From Paenalcaligenes suwonensis (GTDB lineage Bacteria > Pseudomonadota > Gammaproteobacteria > Burkholderiales > Burkholderiaceae_B), in assembly GCF_011290505.1 (NCBI RefSeq), contig NZ_JAANPV010000004.1:62001-126000 (forward strand): DNA of 64,000 bases. Direction: 5' to 3'. Of the stretch, positions 10,516-20,781 are shown in pieces. Numbering within the stretch: the first letter of the stretch is position 1; each line of letters starts with the position of its first letter. Below the pieces are notes generated by a model. It made no database searches and was not told where the DNA came from. It was given only the letters and a program-made list of their open reading frames with translations. The translations under genes and the position numbers were made by a program.

Positions 10516-10738
10516 AGCTTTTGCGTCCTGTAGTGATGCGCATTAAAAGGAAACGAGCTGCGTTGCACCACATACACAAAGGTTTAATCGGGCGCGACGC
10601 TTTAGCGGGTTTAAGGGCCAGTAAACTGGCATATCGCTCCGCAAGTTGTCGGTTAACTCAGCGATAAATTGCATTTTAAGCGAAAATGACACATCTTTAA
10701 ATGTATAAACAAATTTCTGGCGTTATGCCCTGGGATTT
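10516..10738. promoter_or_regulatory. metK/lpxL divergent promoter region
   Basis: The 223-bp intergenic stretch must hold the metK promoter and leader on one strand and the lpxL promoter on the other. The part nearest lpxL (10660-10730) is AT-rich and suits promoters. The metK-proximal half is GC-rich with short inverted repeats such as GCCAGTTTACTGGC near 10618-10631, so the leader may be structured. I could not match it to a SAM or SAH riboswitch class. Confidence 0.4.
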
Positions 10739-11590
10739 ATGCTGTTGTTTTTATTACGTCTGATGTCTGCGTTGCCGCTGCGCGTGCTGCATGCGCTGGG
10801 ACGCTTTGTGGGTTCTATTGTCTATTTTGTGCCAGGCCGTTACCACAATAGGCTGCGCGAAAATGCGGCACAAGCCGGTTTTACCAACCGTGGATTTGCG
10901 CGCCGTGCGGCTGCCGAAACCGGTGCCATGCTGATGGAGCTGCCTAAAGTATGGCTACAAACTGAGCAGTGCTTACGCATGTGCCAAAACCCTGACTCCG
11001 ACATCGTGACCCAAACCTTGGCCGAAAACCGAGGTGTACTGTATCTGACCCCACACTTAGGCTGTTTTGAAATTACTGCCCGCCGCTTGGTGCAATATGG
11101 CCCAATCACGGTAATGTTCAGACCCCCCCGCCAATCGTTTTTAGAGCCAGCCATGCGCGCCTCGCGCGACACTCCCGGCCTACACTCGGTACCGGCCAAC
11201 GTGCAAGGTATACGCGAATTTGTACGGGCATTACGCCGTGGTGAAGCGGTAGGAATGCTGCCCGACCAAGTCCCCAGCAGTGGTGATGGTTTGTGGCTGC
11301 CCTTTTTTGATAAACGTGCCTACACCATGACGTTAGCCGCTAAATTGGCCTTACAAACCAAAGTACCCGTCGTCTTAACAGCGGGTGAGCGTTTGCCCAA
11401 AGGCCAAGGCTGGAAAATTCATTACCTACGTTTACCAGAGCCCTTCCCTGACAACGTAGAAGACATGGCCTTACTGATTAATCAAGGCATGGAAGAGCTG
11501 ATTCAACGCTTTCCCGAACAATACCTATGGAGCTACAACCGCTACAAGGTTCCGCCCGAGGCTCCCCCCATTCCAGAACACCTACACTAA
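10739..11590 (+). CDS. lpxL: Lipid A biosynthesis acyltransferase (LpxL/HtrB family)
   Basis: It adds a secondary acyl chain to Kdo-lipid A at the inner membrane. The 283-residue protein has an N-terminal hydrophobic anchor (MLLFLLRLMSALPLRVLH), the catalytic HX4E motif in TPHLGCFE (about residue 105), MFRPPRQ, GMLPDQVPSSGDG, and WSYNRYK near the end. Only one acyltransferase gene is present; related genomes may carry two here. It starts the run lpxL-DUF484-xerC. It also lies divergent from metK, an arrangement shared with other Burkholderiales (from memory). Confidence 0.93.
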   Translation: MLLFLLRLMSALPLRVLHALGRFVGSIVYFVPGRYHNRLRENAAQAGFTNRGFARRAAAETGAMLMELPKVWLQTEQCLRMCQNPDSDIVTQTLAENRGVLYLTPHLGCFEITARRLVQYGPITVMFRPPRQSFLEPAMRASRDTPGLHSVPANVQGIREFVRALRRGEAVGMLPDQVPSSGDGLWLPFFDKRAYTMTLAAKLALQTKVPVVLTAGERLPKGQGWKIHYLRLPEPFPDNVEDMALLINQGMEELIQRFPEQYLWSYNRYKVPPEAPPIPEHLH

Positions 11591-11628
11591 ACTTAACGCT
11601 GCCTACCGCTTTTGCCAAAGGATACTGC

Positions 11629-12270
11629 ATGAGTCCCTCTGATCTGAACGCCCTTGCTATCGCCCAGTTTCTGAGTACCCACCCAGATTTTTTCCTGCAA
11701 CATCGCGACCTCTTTTCAGAGTTACGTGTTCCCCACCCTCATGAAACCAGAGCAATTTCGCTGGGCGAGCGTCAAATACTAGGGCTACGTGCTAAGAACA
11801 AAGAGCTAGAACGTAAGCTGCACACACTGATAGAAAACGCCAGTGCCAACCAGCGTATTGCCGAGCAATTACGCACATGGACATGCGCCATGCTGGCAGA
11901 AACCGATACAGCGCAACTGCCACTGCACATACAAGAATCACTGACCGAAGTCTTTGACCTAGATGCTATTGCTCTGCACTGCTGGGGCGATTTTGCTGCC
12001 ACAGAAGCACCTGAAGCACTGCAAACGTATGCACAAACGCTGACCACACCTAAATGTGGCATTCCGCCACAAGAGGTGCTGGCACTGCTACCTGACAGCA
12101 TTCAATCAGTGGCTGTGGTGCCACTACTGCATCCTGACACCCAGAAGAACTCTGGCATCCTGATTTTGGGTGCAACGCAAGCAGAACGTTTTGCCGCAGA
12201 TATGGGCACCGAGTTCTTGGTCAATATTGGCCAGCTGTGTTCTGCCGCCCTTAGCCGAGGCACAGCCTAA
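11629..12270 (+). CDS. DUF484 family protein
   Basis: The start is ATG 11629 (MSPSDLNALAIAQFL), preceded by AAAGGA, giving 213 residues. The N-terminal part has the family pattern VAQFLxxHPDFF (here IAQFLSTHPDFFLQHRDLF) followed by a coiled-coil-like stretch (ILGLRAKNKELERKLHTLIENA, interrupted). The C-terminal half is GAF-like. DUF484 proteins are usually encoded next to xerC; their function is not established. It ends 2 nt before xerC, so the two are probably one transcript. Confidence 0.9.
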   Translation: MSPSDLNALAIAQFLSTHPDFFLQHRDLFSELRVPHPHETRAISLGERQILGLRAKNKELERKLHTLIENASANQRIAEQLRTWTCAMLAETDTAQLPLHIQESLTEVFDLDAIALHCWGDFAATEAPEALQTYAQTLTTPKCGIPPQEVLALLPDSIQSVAVVPLLHPDTQKNSGILILGATQAERFAADMGTEFLVNIGQLCSAALSRGTA

Positions 12271-12272
12271 AC

Positions 12273-13235
12273 ATGCCGGCAGCCGATGCGGCGTACGTGC
12301 CGTCCTGGTTGGACTACCTACGCTACGAGAGACGCTTATCTGCTCATAGCCTTGCTGCGTATGAGCACGACATACAGCACATACTGCCGTTATCCGAGCC
12401 CGTATCACCTAGCTCTATTACCCCTGCTCTTTTACGCCAGAAGTTAGCCGAGCTGCACGCTGGTGGCCTGCACCCGCGCAGCTTGCAACGTACCTTAGCC
12501 GCATGGCGTAATTTCTTTCATTGGTGGTGTGAACAACGGCCTGAGCACCCTAACCCCTGCTTAGAGCTTAAGGCCCCAAAAAGCCCACGCCCGCTACCCA
12601 GTTCATTATCAGTAGACCAAGCACAACAACTGCTTGATCACCAACCCGCGCAAAGCTTAAAGCATCTAAGCCCCATGCAGGTCCGTGATCAAGCCATGTT
12701 TGAACTGCTGTACTCCAGTGGCTTACGGTTAAGCGAATTGGTCAGCTTGGATACCCACTACGTCAAGCAAGCGGGGTATGAATCGTCTAGCTGGCTAAGT
12801 CTGCAAGACGCTGAGTTACAAGTACTGGGTAAAGGCAATAAGCGGCGCTCGTTACCCATAGGTAGTAAAGCCTTACATGCGGTGCAATGTTGGCTACAAC
12901 AACGCAGCAGTGTACGTTGTAGCCCCACTGAGGATGCCGAAAACCACTACGCCTTATTTTTAGGGTCGCAAGGTAAACGCATACACCCGCGTATGGTACA
13001 AACCCGTTTACAGAAGTTATGCCTAGAAGCCGGGCTATCGTTAGATGTCAGCCCACATGCTTTGCGCCACAGCTTTGCCAGCCATATGCTGCAATCCGCG
13101 CAAGACTTACGCGCCGTGCAAGAACTGCTGGGACACAGCAATATCAGCACGACGCAAATCTACACTCGCTTAGACTTTCAGCATTTAGCGCAGGTGTACG
13201 ATAACGCCCACCCACGCGCGCGCCGCAAACCCTAA
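12273..13235 (+). CDS. xerC: Tyrosine recombinase XerC
   Basis: With XerD it resolves chromosome dimers at dif. The 320-residue protein has the SAM-like N-terminal domain (LRYERRLSAHSLAAYEHDI) and the catalytic domain with the expected residues: Arg in SSGLRLSELVSL, the HxxR motif in PHALRHSFASHML, His in LLGHSNISTTQIY, and the nucleophile Tyr in IYTRLDF. It begins 2 nt after the DUF484 gene and is convergent with znuA with no gap. No integrase-like insertions are present, so this is the housekeeping enzyme and not a mobile-element integrase. Confidence 0.95.
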   Translation: MPAADAAYVPSWLDYLRYERRLSAHSLAAYEHDIQHILPLSEPVSPSSITPALLRQKLAELHAGGLHPRSLQRTLAAWRNFFHWWCEQRPEHPNPCLELKAPKSPRPLPSSLSVDQAQQLLDHQPAQSLKHLSPMQVRDQAMFELLYSSGLRLSELVSLDTHYVKQAGYESSSWLSLQDAELQVLGKGNKRRSLPIGSKALHAVQCWLQQRSSVRCSPTEDAENHYALFLGSQGKRIHPRMVQTRLQKLCLEAGLSLDVSPHALRHSFASHMLQSAQDLRAVQELLGHSNISTTQIYTRLDFQHLAQVYDNAHPRARRKP

Positions 13236-14237
<1,002 letters not shown>

Positions 14238-14279
14238 GTGCTTTTCCTTTCTGATGATGAGTTGGCCCAAACAACCTTG

Positions 14280-15131
14280 TTACCGCAACCGTTGCAGCAA
14301 CCCGCCCTGTGGACCACAGGCCAAAGATAGAAAATAGGTCAAACCAGCCACCAAGATAATGGCGGGTGACGCGGGCACGTTACCGTAATAGGAAAGCAGT
14401 AGCCCTACAAAACATTCGCCCATGCCTAACACGGCGGCCAAAACCATCTGACTACTGGCAGAGCGCGCCCAAAAACGAGCCGCTGTGGCAGGCAACATCA
14501 TGATCCCCACGACCATCAAGGTGCCCAGCACTTGGAAGCCAGCCACTAGCACTACAACCAGCAGTACCAGAAACAGCATGTGCACCCACGAGCCAGATCG
14601 CCCTTCTGAGCGTAAAAACAAAGGGTCCAAACACTCCATCACCAACGGCCTATAAATAATGGCCAGTACCAACAACGCCACGCTAGAGGTACCGGTGACC
14701 AGCAATAAGGCTTCGTCATCCAACCCTAATACCGTGCCAAACAGCACGTGTATCAAATCCATATTTGAGCCTTTAAGGGAAACCAGCAGTACCCCTAGGC
14801 CCAACGACACCAAATAAAATGCGGCAAAACTGGCGTCTTCTCGTAGCGGCGTCAACCGCGACACCAACCCCGCCAACAGTGCCACCACTAGGCCGGTAAT
14901 CACCCCGCCTAAGGCCATGGCCCCTACAGATAAACCCGATAACAAAAAGCCAGCCGCCACACCCGGCAAAATGGCATGCGCCATTGCGTCGCCCATCAAG
15001 CTCATGCGGCGCAATACCAAAAACACACCCAGCGGCCCAGCTGCCGCTGCCAACGCAAAGGAGCCCGCCAATGCCCGGCGCATAAAGCCAAATTCCACAA
15101 AGGGGGAAATTAATACTTCATACAACCACAT
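14280..15131 (-). CDS. znuB: Zinc ABC transporter permease
   Basis: This ABC-3 family inner-membrane permease forms the zinc channel with ZnuC and ZnuA. The 283-residue protein has about eight hydrophobic helices and typical segments: LRRMSLMGDAMAHAILPGVAAGF (interrupted here) in the first third and GTLMVVGIMMLPATAARFWA in the last third. The ATG at 15131 overlaps the znuC stop codon as TGATG, indicating translational coupling, and is preferred to a GTG one codon upstream. Confidence 0.94.
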   Translation of the reverse strand: MWLYEVLISPFVEFGFMRRALAGSFALAAAAGPLGVFLVLRRMSLMGDAMAHAILPGVAAGFLLSGLSVGAMALGGVITGLVVALLAGLVSRLTPLREDASFAAFYLVSLGLGVLLVSLKGSNMDLIHVLFGTVLGLDDEALLLVTGTSSVALLVLAIIYRPLVMECLDPLFLRSEGRSGSWVHMLFLVLLVVVLVAGFQVLGTLMVVGIMMLPATAARFWARSASSQMVLAAVLGMGECFVGLLLSYYGNVPASPAIILVAGLTYFLSLACGPQGGLLQRLR

Positions 15132-15847
15132 CACAGGTAATCCCCCTCACACAGGTGACGAGCCATGTGCAGGTTTTCTGCCGTTAGCACGGTTTCGGTA
15201 TCCCCCCACGCTACCAATTGCCCAGCGAGCAAAACAGTTTCAGGGAAATGTTGTCTGATCGTGTGTAAATCATGTAGCACCACAATGACGGTACGCCCTT
15301 GCTGATGCCAGCGGTGCAGCAGCACCAGCAAATCGTCTGTGGTGGCTTTATCCACCGCAGAGAATGGTTCATCCAATAAAAGAATGGGAGCATCGTGCAT
15401 GATGAGTCGCGCAAACAAGACGCGCTGCATCTGTCCACCCGATAACGTACTAATGGCCCGCTCTGAAAAACCCTGCAATCCCACTTGGCATAACGCATCG
15501 TATACACGTTGATGTTCAGACTCATCCAAACCACGCCACGCACCAGTACGACGCCATGCCCCCATGGCCACCAAGTCATACACGCTAATGGGAAAACTGC
15601 GGTCTAACTCGCCAAACTGGGGTAAAAATGCCAGGCGTTGTGGCGAGTCAATGGTAATGCGGCCTTTTAACGGGCTAAGTTGCCCCGCCAAACCTTTCAA
15701 TAAGGTAGATTTACCCGCACCATTTGGTCCTGCCAAGGCATACAAACCACCTTGCATAAACTGACCACTGACATCCCGTACTGCCACTTTATCGCGCCAG
15801 CCTAACGACACCTGATCCAAACTGATTACCATCTTTGGAGTTGCCAT
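15131..15847 (-). CDS. znuC: Zinc ABC transporter ATP-binding protein
   Basis: This ATPase powers zinc uptake through ZnuB. From ATG 15847 (MATPKMVISL) it is 238 residues. Walker A is GPNGAGKST near residue 40, the ABC signature LSGGQMQRV is near residue 135, Walker B is ILLLDEPFSAVD, and the H-loop is VLHDLH. An alternative start is ATG 15832 (MVISLDQ). The gene begins about 210 nt from the palindromic Zur site it shares with the divergent zur gene, so expression should rise on zinc limitation (inference from the site and the family). Confidence 0.94.
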   Translation of the reverse strand: MATPKMVISLDQVSLGWRDKVAVRDVSGQFMQGGLYALAGPNGAGKSTLLKGLAGQLSPLKGRITIDSPQRLAFLPQFGELDRSFPISVYDLVAMGAWRRTGAWRGLDESEHQRVYDALCQVGLQGFSERAISTLSGGQMQRVLFARLIMHDAPILLLDEPFSAVDKATTDDLLVLLHRWHQQGRTVIVVLHDLHTIRQHFPETVLLAGQLVAWGDTETVLTAENLHMARHLCEGDYL

Positions 15848-16054
15848 TATGCTAACCACCCCAAGGCCCACGCACTCAGTAACCACAAGCCCGCAACGAC
15901 CGGCACGACGCGCAAACAGCGCTGCCAAGCGGAGCGTAACAGTACCGTGCCTCTATAGTTTTTTTTCCCCATTCCTGAATCGGAATGTGCTGCGGTTCTA
16001 CTGTGATGCATGACTTACTGGTAAGATCGGTAGATTGAATTATCTTTCAGATAC

Positions 16055-16072
16055 GTTATGTTATAACATATC
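16055..16072. promoter_or_regulatory. Zur operator between znuCBA and zur
   Basis: The centre ATGTTATAACAT is a perfect 12-bp palindrome inside GTTATGTTATAACATATC, matching proteobacterial Zur boxes in its TGTTATA...ACA form. It overlaps a plausible zur promoter (TTGAAT at 16035-16040) and lies in the divergent zur/znuC region. An almost identical 18-bp sequence stands before znuD at 50233. Confidence 0.85.
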
Positions 16073-16098
16073 CAACTTTTTGTGTCTCTGAATTTACT

Positions 16099-16569
16099 AT
16101 GCCTGTGCATGTTCTGACTCCCCAAGCCCTAGATGCACAACTGCAAACAGCTGAAAAACTCTGTCAGCAGCGGGGTAAACGTTTAACCCCCATCAGAAAG
16201 CAGGTACTGGAATTGCTGCTCAAGCAACAGCGCAGCCTCAAAGCCTATGAACTGCTGGATTTGTTTAGGCAGGATCAGCCCGGTGCGGCCCCTCCCACGG
16301 TGTATCGCGCGCTCGAGTTTCTGACGGAAGAAGGGTTAATCCACCGTTTGGATGCCGTCAATGCGTGGACGGCCTGTGTGGATGCCAATGGTCACCCTCA
16401 TGACTTATTGATTGTTTGCACCAAGTGCGGTGCGGTCGCCGAACTGTGCGCACCACAACTAAGCGCCCAATTGGCAGAATGCGTAGCCAAAGCTGGTTTT
16501 GCCCTCGCCACACAAGAAACTGAGTTGCAAGCATTGTGCAAAAACTGTCAACAAAGCTTATGTAGCTAA
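16099..16569 (+). CDS. zur: Zinc uptake regulator Zur (Fur family)
   Basis: Zur is a zinc-sensing repressor that shuts off zinc import when zinc is sufficient. The 156-residue protein has the Fur-type winged helix (RGKRLTPIRKQVLELLL, then PPTVYRALEFLTEEGLIHRL), and two CxxC pairs, CTKC and CKNC, for the structural zinc. HPHD supplies likely regulatory-site ligands. It is assigned to Zur rather than Fur because it is divergent from znuCBA, followed by a CobW-type zinc GTPase, and shares a Zur-type operator with the znuD gene elsewhere in the window. Confidence 0.93.
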   Translation: MPVHVLTPQALDAQLQTAEKLCQQRGKRLTPIRKQVLELLLKQQRSLKAYELLDLFRQDQPGAAPPTVYRALEFLTEEGLIHRLDAVNAWTACVDANGHPHDLLIVCTKCGAVAELCAPQLSAQLAECVAKAGFALATQETELQALCKNCQQSLCS

Positions 16570-16723
16570 ATATTCCTACCTTTTACCGATGGCTTCTCGC
16601 GCATAAAACGTATATATTGCTTTATTTCTCGCCGTGCGAGTCGGGGATTTGCCCTGAACGCAAGGCTGTGCTGTAATCTGCAAGTTATTTTCTTGCCGTC
16701 CCAGTTTCTGTTTGATACCAACC

Positions 16724-17794
16724 ATGAATGCAACCAACGCTTCTATGATCCCAGTAACCATTCTGACCGGCTTTCTTGGCGCAGGTAAAACCACCTTGCT
16801 CAAGCGCATACTGTCTGAACAGCATGGGCAACGCATCGCCGTGATCGAGAACGAGTTCGGGCCTGAAAACATCGACAACGAACTTCTGATCCAAGATGGC
16901 GACGAAGAAATTGTTGAGCTCAGCAATGGTTGCGTGTGTTGTACCGTACGTGGCGACTTAATGCGCGCATTGGGCGACCTGTATCAGCGTCGTGCCAGTG
17001 GCAGCGTCCATTTTGATCGCGTCATCATCGAAACCACCGGCATGGCCAACCCAGGCCCTGTTTGCCAAACGTTTTTTGTTGATGATAATGTTGCCGCCCA
17101 CTACCGTTTAGATGCCATCATCACGGTAGTCGATGCCAAACACGGTATGGAAACGCTGGATCAGCAATCTGAATCACAACAACAAATCGGCTTTGCCGAC
17201 CGTATTCTGATTTCCAAGAAAGACTTGGTGTCAGAAGAAGAATTCCAAGCATTGCGTAACCGCATTGTGAAGATCAACCCCCGTGCCAGCATTTCATCGG
17301 TGCACTTCGGTGAAGCCGATATCAACGAATTGCTGGATTTGGGTGGTTTCAATCTGGATGCCATCTTAGATATCAACCCAGATTTCCTCAAAGACGAGGA
17401 CGAACACCACCATCATCATGAACATCACCATGAACACGAGCATGGTGAACACTGCGGTACCGATTGTGGTCATGACCACCACCACGCGCCGCATCAAGAT
17501 GAAATTGGTGCCTTTGTGTTCCGTTCACGCAAAGCTTTTGATCCGGAACGCCTGGAAGACTTCCTGGGCGGTATCACCCAGGTTTTTGGTCCGGATCTGT
17601 TGCGGTACAAGGGTATCCTCTACCTCAAAGGCGTTAATCGCCGCATGTTGTTCCAGGGGGTACACATGATGATGGGGGTTGAACCCGGGAAACCGTGGGC
17701 AGCCAAAGAAAAACCTGAAAGTAAAATCGTTTTCATCGGACGTAAACTGCCTCAGGAGATTTTTACGCAAGGGCTGGAAAACTGCTTGGTCTAA
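16724..17794 (+). CDS. CobW/COG0523 family GTPase, His-rich (zinc metallochaperone type)
   Basis: COG0523 GTPases deliver metals to target enzymes; zinc-linked members help cells in zinc starvation. The 356-residue protein has Walker [12 protein letters not shown], the family's metal-binding motif GCVCC (CxCC), [24 protein letters not shown], and SKKDLV. Around residues 227-262 is a His-rich run ([17 protein letters not shown] type with [10 protein letters not shown]), typical of zinc-handling members. The C-terminal CobW_C domain ends with [17 protein letters not shown] 16724 is chosen over a TTG four codons upstream. It follows zur by 154 nt and precedes dksA. Confidence 0.92.
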   Translation: MNATNASMIPVTILTGFLGAGKTTLLKRILSEQHGQRIAVIENEFGPENIDNELLIQDGDEEIVELSNGCVCCTVRGDLMRALGDLYQRRASGSVHFDRVIIETTGMANPGPVCQTFFVDDNVAAHYRLDAIITVVDAKHGMETLDQQSESQQQIGFADRILISKKDLVSEEEFQALRNRIVKINPRASISSVHFGEADINELLDLGGFNLDAILDINPDFLKDEDEHHHHHEHHHEHEHGEHCGTDCGHDHHHAPHQDEIGAFVFRSRKAFDPERLEDFLGGITQVFGPDLLRYKGILYLKGVNRRMLFQGVHMMMGVEPGKPWAAKEKPESKIVFIGRKLPQEIFTQGLENCLV

Positions 17795-17840
17795 CGACCT
17801 CGCTCTCCCTTCTGCCCCACTACGTTAGAGAGAGAAAATC

Positions 17841-18284
17841 ATGGCAAACAAATCGAATGTCAGCAATCACCCCACCAAGCTGCTAAGCGTTGAAGAGTTA
17901 TTGGCCATGCCGGACAGCAACTACATGAACGACGCTCAACTGGCTTTTTTCAAAAGCCGGTTGCGTGAGCTGGAGCAGGAAATTTTGGCTAACGCTGGTG
18001 CCACTACTGAAAACCTGCGTGAAACACAGTTCGTGCCTGACCCTGCAGACCGGGCCACTATCGAAGAAGAACATGCACTGGAACTGCGTACCCGTGACCG
18101 TGAGCGTAAGCTGCTCAAGAAAGTACAACAATCCATTGCCTTGATTGATGCTGGCGAATACGGCTGGTGTGAGGAAACAGGTGAACCCATCGGGTTGCAA
18201 CGCCTGCTCGCTCGCCCAACAGCCACCTTGTCCTTAGAAGCCCAAGAGCGTCGTGAAAAGCGCCAGAAGCTCTACGGCGACTAA
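17841..18284 (+). CDS. dksA: RNA polymerase-binding transcription factor DksA, cysteine-poor form
   Basis: DksA binds the secondary channel of RNA polymerase and works with ppGpp in the stringent response. The 147-residue protein has the coiled-coil with the DPADRAT tip segment (FVPDPADRATIEEEHALELRTRDR, interrupted) and a C-terminal globular domain. In E. coli four cysteines form a zinc finger; here only the first remains (YGWCEETGEPIG), and the later pair is replaced (ATLSLEAQERR). It should fold without zinc, as in P. aeruginosa DksA2. My recollection is that this form is the normal DksA of Burkholderiales. A strong hairpin follows. Confidence 0.95.
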   Translation: MANKSNVSNHPTKLLSVEELLAMPDSNYMNDAQLAFFKSRLRELEQEILANAGATTENLRETQFVPDPADRATIEEEHALELRTRDRERKLLKKVQQSIALIDAGEYGWCEETGEPIGLQRLLARPTATLSLEAQERREKRQKLYGD

Positions 18285-18317
18285 TAGCCACTGTCACAGA
18301 CTGCCCAGATCTGTACC

Positions 18318-18351
18318 CTGTGCCACGCTAGCTTCGGCTACCGTGGCACAG
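18318..18351 (+). terminator. Hairpin after dksA, likely terminator
   Basis: A 10-bp perfect stem (CTGTGCCACG/CGTGGCACAG) extends inward with GTAGC-like pairing around a TTCG-type loop; TTATTTCT follows. It separates dksA from hslV. Confidence 0.7.
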
Positions 18352-18424
18352 TTATTTCTGACTACCTGCTCTTGAATTCCTAACATCTACCCCCATCTGC
18401 CAGCTAAGAACAGTAAGGAATGTT

Positions 18425-18958
18425 ATGGAACAATTTCACGCCACTACCATTATTGCCGTACGCCGCGGCGAGGACGTTGCCATTGGCGGCGACGGCCAAG
18501 TCACCCTAGGCAATATCGTTATTAAAGCGACGGCACGTAAGATCCGTAAGCTTTATAGAAATTCTGTACTGGCTGGCTTTGCCGGTGCAACAGCAGATGC
18601 TTTCACCCTGCTGGAACTGTTCGAAGCCAAGCTAGAAAAACACCAAGGTCACTTGATGCGCGCCGCGGTAGAACTGACTCGCGACTGGCGCACGGACCGT
18701 GCCTTACGCCGCCTAGAAGCGATGCTAATTGTTGCCGACAAAGAGCACACCTTAGTGCTGACCGGTAACGGTGACGTACTGGAACCCGAGCACGGCATTG
18801 CAGCCATCGGCTCTGGTGGTTCTTACGCCCACTCAGCAGGCTTGGCACTGGTACAAAACACCGACATGGCCCCTGCCGATATCGTCAAAAAATCCTTGGA
18901 AATCGCCGGCGATCTGTGCATCTACACCAACGGCAACCACGTTATAGAAACGCTCTGA
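18425..18958 (+). CDS. hslV: ATP-dependent protease, peptidase subunit HslV
   Basis: HslV forms the proteolytic double ring of the HslVU (ClpQY) protease in the cytoplasm. The 177-residue protein starts [14 protein letters not shown]: a short propeptide is removed to expose the catalytic Thr (position 7), as is usual in betaproteobacteria. The segments [43 protein letters not shown], and [16 protein letters not shown] are diagnostic. It lies 20 nt upstream of hslU and is co-transcribed with it. Confidence 0.98.
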   Translation: MEQFHATTIIAVRRGEDVAIGGDGQVTLGNIVIKATARKIRKLYRNSVLAGFAGATADAFTLLELFEAKLEKHQGHLMRAAVELTRDWRTDRALRRLEAMLIVADKEHTLVLTGNGDVLEPEHGIAAIGSGGSYAHSAGLALVQNTDMAPADIVKKSLEIAGDLCIYTNGNHVIETL

Positions 18959-18978
18959 CTTTCAAAGGCTGTATCATC

Positions 18979-20310
18979 ATGTCCGCTACATCCATGACAC
19001 CCGGAGAAATTGTCTCCGAGCTAGACAAACATATTGTTGGCCAAAATCGTGCCAAACGTTCTGTGGCTGTTGCTCTGCGTAATCGCTGGCGTCGTCAGCA
19101 GGTTCCCGAGCCTCTCAACCACGAAATCACCCCTAAAAACATCCTGATGATTGGGCCCACCGGCGTCGGTAAAACCGAAATCGCCCGTCGTTTGGCCAAG
19201 CTTGCCAACGCGCCTTTCATCAAAGTGGAAGCCACTAAATTTACCGAAGTAGGTTATGTAGGCCGCGACGTAGAAACCATCATTCGTGATTTGGTGGATG
19301 CCTCGGTTAAGCAAACCCGCGAATTGGAAATGCGCCGCGTACGCAGCAAAGCGGAAGAATCAGCTGAAGACCGTATCTTGGACGCCTTGGTTCCTCCTGC
19401 TCGCGACAGCTACGGCCAACCCGAGCGCGAAGAAAGTGGCACACGCCAGACGTTCCGCAAACGCCTGCGTGAAGGCAAAATGGATGACACCGAGATTGAA
19501 ATTGACGTGGCACAAGTGATGCCACAGATGGAAATCATGGCGCCTCCCGGCATGGAAGAAATGACGGAGCAACTGCGTGGCATGTTTGCCGGCATGGGCC
19601 GTGACAAAACCAAGAAGCGCAAACTCAAAGTCAAAGAAGCATTTAAGCTGCTGGTAGATGAAGAAGCGGCCAAACACATCAACGAAGAAGAACTACGTGC
19701 TGCGGCTGTTCTGAATGCAGAACAAAATGGCATTGTATTCTTGGACGAAATCGACAAGATCACCTCCCGCGAAGGCAACACCAGCGGTGAAGTATCCCGT
19801 CAAGGTGTGCAGCGTGACTTACTGCCTCTGGTAGAAGGCACCACCGTCAACACCAAGTACGGTGTAGTGCGTACGGATCACATTTTGTTTATTGCTTCCG
19901 GCGCTTTCCACTTGTCACGCCCTTCGGACCTGATCCCAGAACTGCAAGGTCGTTTCCCTATTCGTGTGGAACTGGACTCGCTGACAGCCGACGACTTCGT
20001 GTGCATTTTGTCCGATACCGACGCCTCGCTGACTAAGCAATACACAGCATTGTTGGCAACGGAAAACGTTCATCTGGACTTCACACCAGAAGGTATTCGT
20101 CGCTTGGCTGAGCTGGCTTTTGAAGTTAACGAGCGTACCGAAAACATCGGCGCACGACGTTTGTACACCGTGATGGAAAAACTGCTGGATGATCTATCCT
20201 ACGAAGCAGGTTCCAAAGCAGAGCAAACCGTTGTGATCGATGCGGCATATGTAGATGCCCAACTGCAAGAAGCCGTCACGCACCAAGATTTGGCGCGCTA
20301 CGTGCTATAA
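18979..20310 (+). CDS. hslU: ATP-dependent protease, ATPase subunit HslU
   Basis: HslU is the AAA+ unfoldase that feeds substrates to HslV. From ATG 18979 ([12 protein letters not shown]) it is 443 residues, the normal length. Visible are the N-terminal [20 protein letters not shown], Walker [16 protein letters not shown] near residue 56, the GYVGRDV pore loop, the variable I domain, Walker [12 protein letters not shown], and the C-terminal sensor-2 region with [16 protein letters not shown]. The protein ends DLARYVL; the C-terminal tail of HslU docks into HslV. A reading frame extension upstream into hslV is not coding. Confidence 0.98.
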   Translation: MSATSMTPGEIVSELDKHIVGQNRAKRSVAVALRNRWRRQQVPEPLNHEITPKNILMIGPTGVGKTEIARRLAKLANAPFIKVEATKFTEVGYVGRDVETIIRDLVDASVKQTRELEMRRVRSKAEESAEDRILDALVPPARDSYGQPEREESGTRQTFRKRLREGKMDDTEIEIDVAQVMPQMEIMAPPGMEEMTEQLRGMFAGMGRDKTKKRKLKVKEAFKLLVDEEAAKHINEEELRAAAVLNAEQNGIVFLDEIDKITSREGNTSGEVSRQGVQRDLLPLVEGTTVNTKYGVVRTDHILFIASGAFHLSRPSDLIPELQGRFPIRVELDSLTADDFVCILSDTDASLTKQYTALLATENVHLDFTPEGIRRLAELAFEVNERTENIGARRLYTVMEKLLDDLSYEAGSKAEQTVVIDAAYVDAQLQEAVTHQDLARYVL

Positions 20311-20330
20311 GCTGCACTGGTGTCTGTCAC

Positions 20331-20360
20331 AAAAATAGCCGCCCTAGGGCGGCTATTTTT
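20331..20360 (+). terminator. hslVU terminator
   Basis: A 30-bp perfect palindrome (AAAAATAGCCGCCC then its reverse complement) sits 20 nt after the hslU stop codon; the T-rich arm gives a U tract on both strands, so it can also end the convergent CusF-like gene. Confidence 0.93.
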
Positions 20361-20389
20361 ATCTGTCTTGTATGAAATAGGTGTGCGAT

Positions 20390-20686
20390 CTATTTTTGGA
20401 TACTCAGCACCACGTATTCATCATTCTGACGTATGGCCACAAAGCGCACTTTATCGCCTGGTTTCAAGTCGGCCAATAAGGCTGGGTCGATGCGATACAC
20501 CAAGGTCATCGCGGGCAACCGCAACACATCTATTTCACCGTGCTTTAATGTGATTTTTCCAGCACCCGGATCAACTCGACGCACTTCTCCTGAGGCTCTG
20601 GCCTCTTGGGCCACACTCACACTAGAGAACAACGTCATGAATACAATCGCTAGTAAAGCACTTAGCTTACGCAAAGTTCGCAGCAT
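20390..20686 (-). CDS. CusF-like periplasmic copper-binding protein
   Basis: The 98-residue protein has a signal peptide (LLAIVFMTLFSSVSVAQA-like, cleavage near residue 26) and a single small beta-barrel of the CusF type (PF11604). CusF carries Cu(I)/Ag(I) to the CusCBA pump. The metal site is only partly kept: the His (LKHGEI) and the first Met (LPAMTLVY) are present, but the Trp that stacks on copper in E. coli (NWPEM) is Leu here and the second Met is also Leu. Metal specificity or affinity may therefore differ. No cus pump genes are adjacent, and the zinc genes lie about 2.6 kb away. Confidence 0.8.
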   Translation of the reverse strand: MLRTLRKLSALLAIVFMTLFSSVSVAQEARASGEVRRVDPGAGKITLKHGEIDVLRLPAMTLVYRIDPALLADLKPGDKVRFVAIRQNDEYVVLSIQK

Positions 20687-20781
20687 CGTTTACACTCCTT
20701 GACGGCATGATGCATTATTGTAGCAGTCAGTTTTGACTACGCCGTATACGCTTACTTTTTGAATTATCGCACACAGTCCGT

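Noticed and set aside
20320-20553. Plus-strand frame of 77 codons after hslU
   Set aside because: It runs through the hslVU terminator and antisense to the CusF-like gene; no ribosome site or family pattern.
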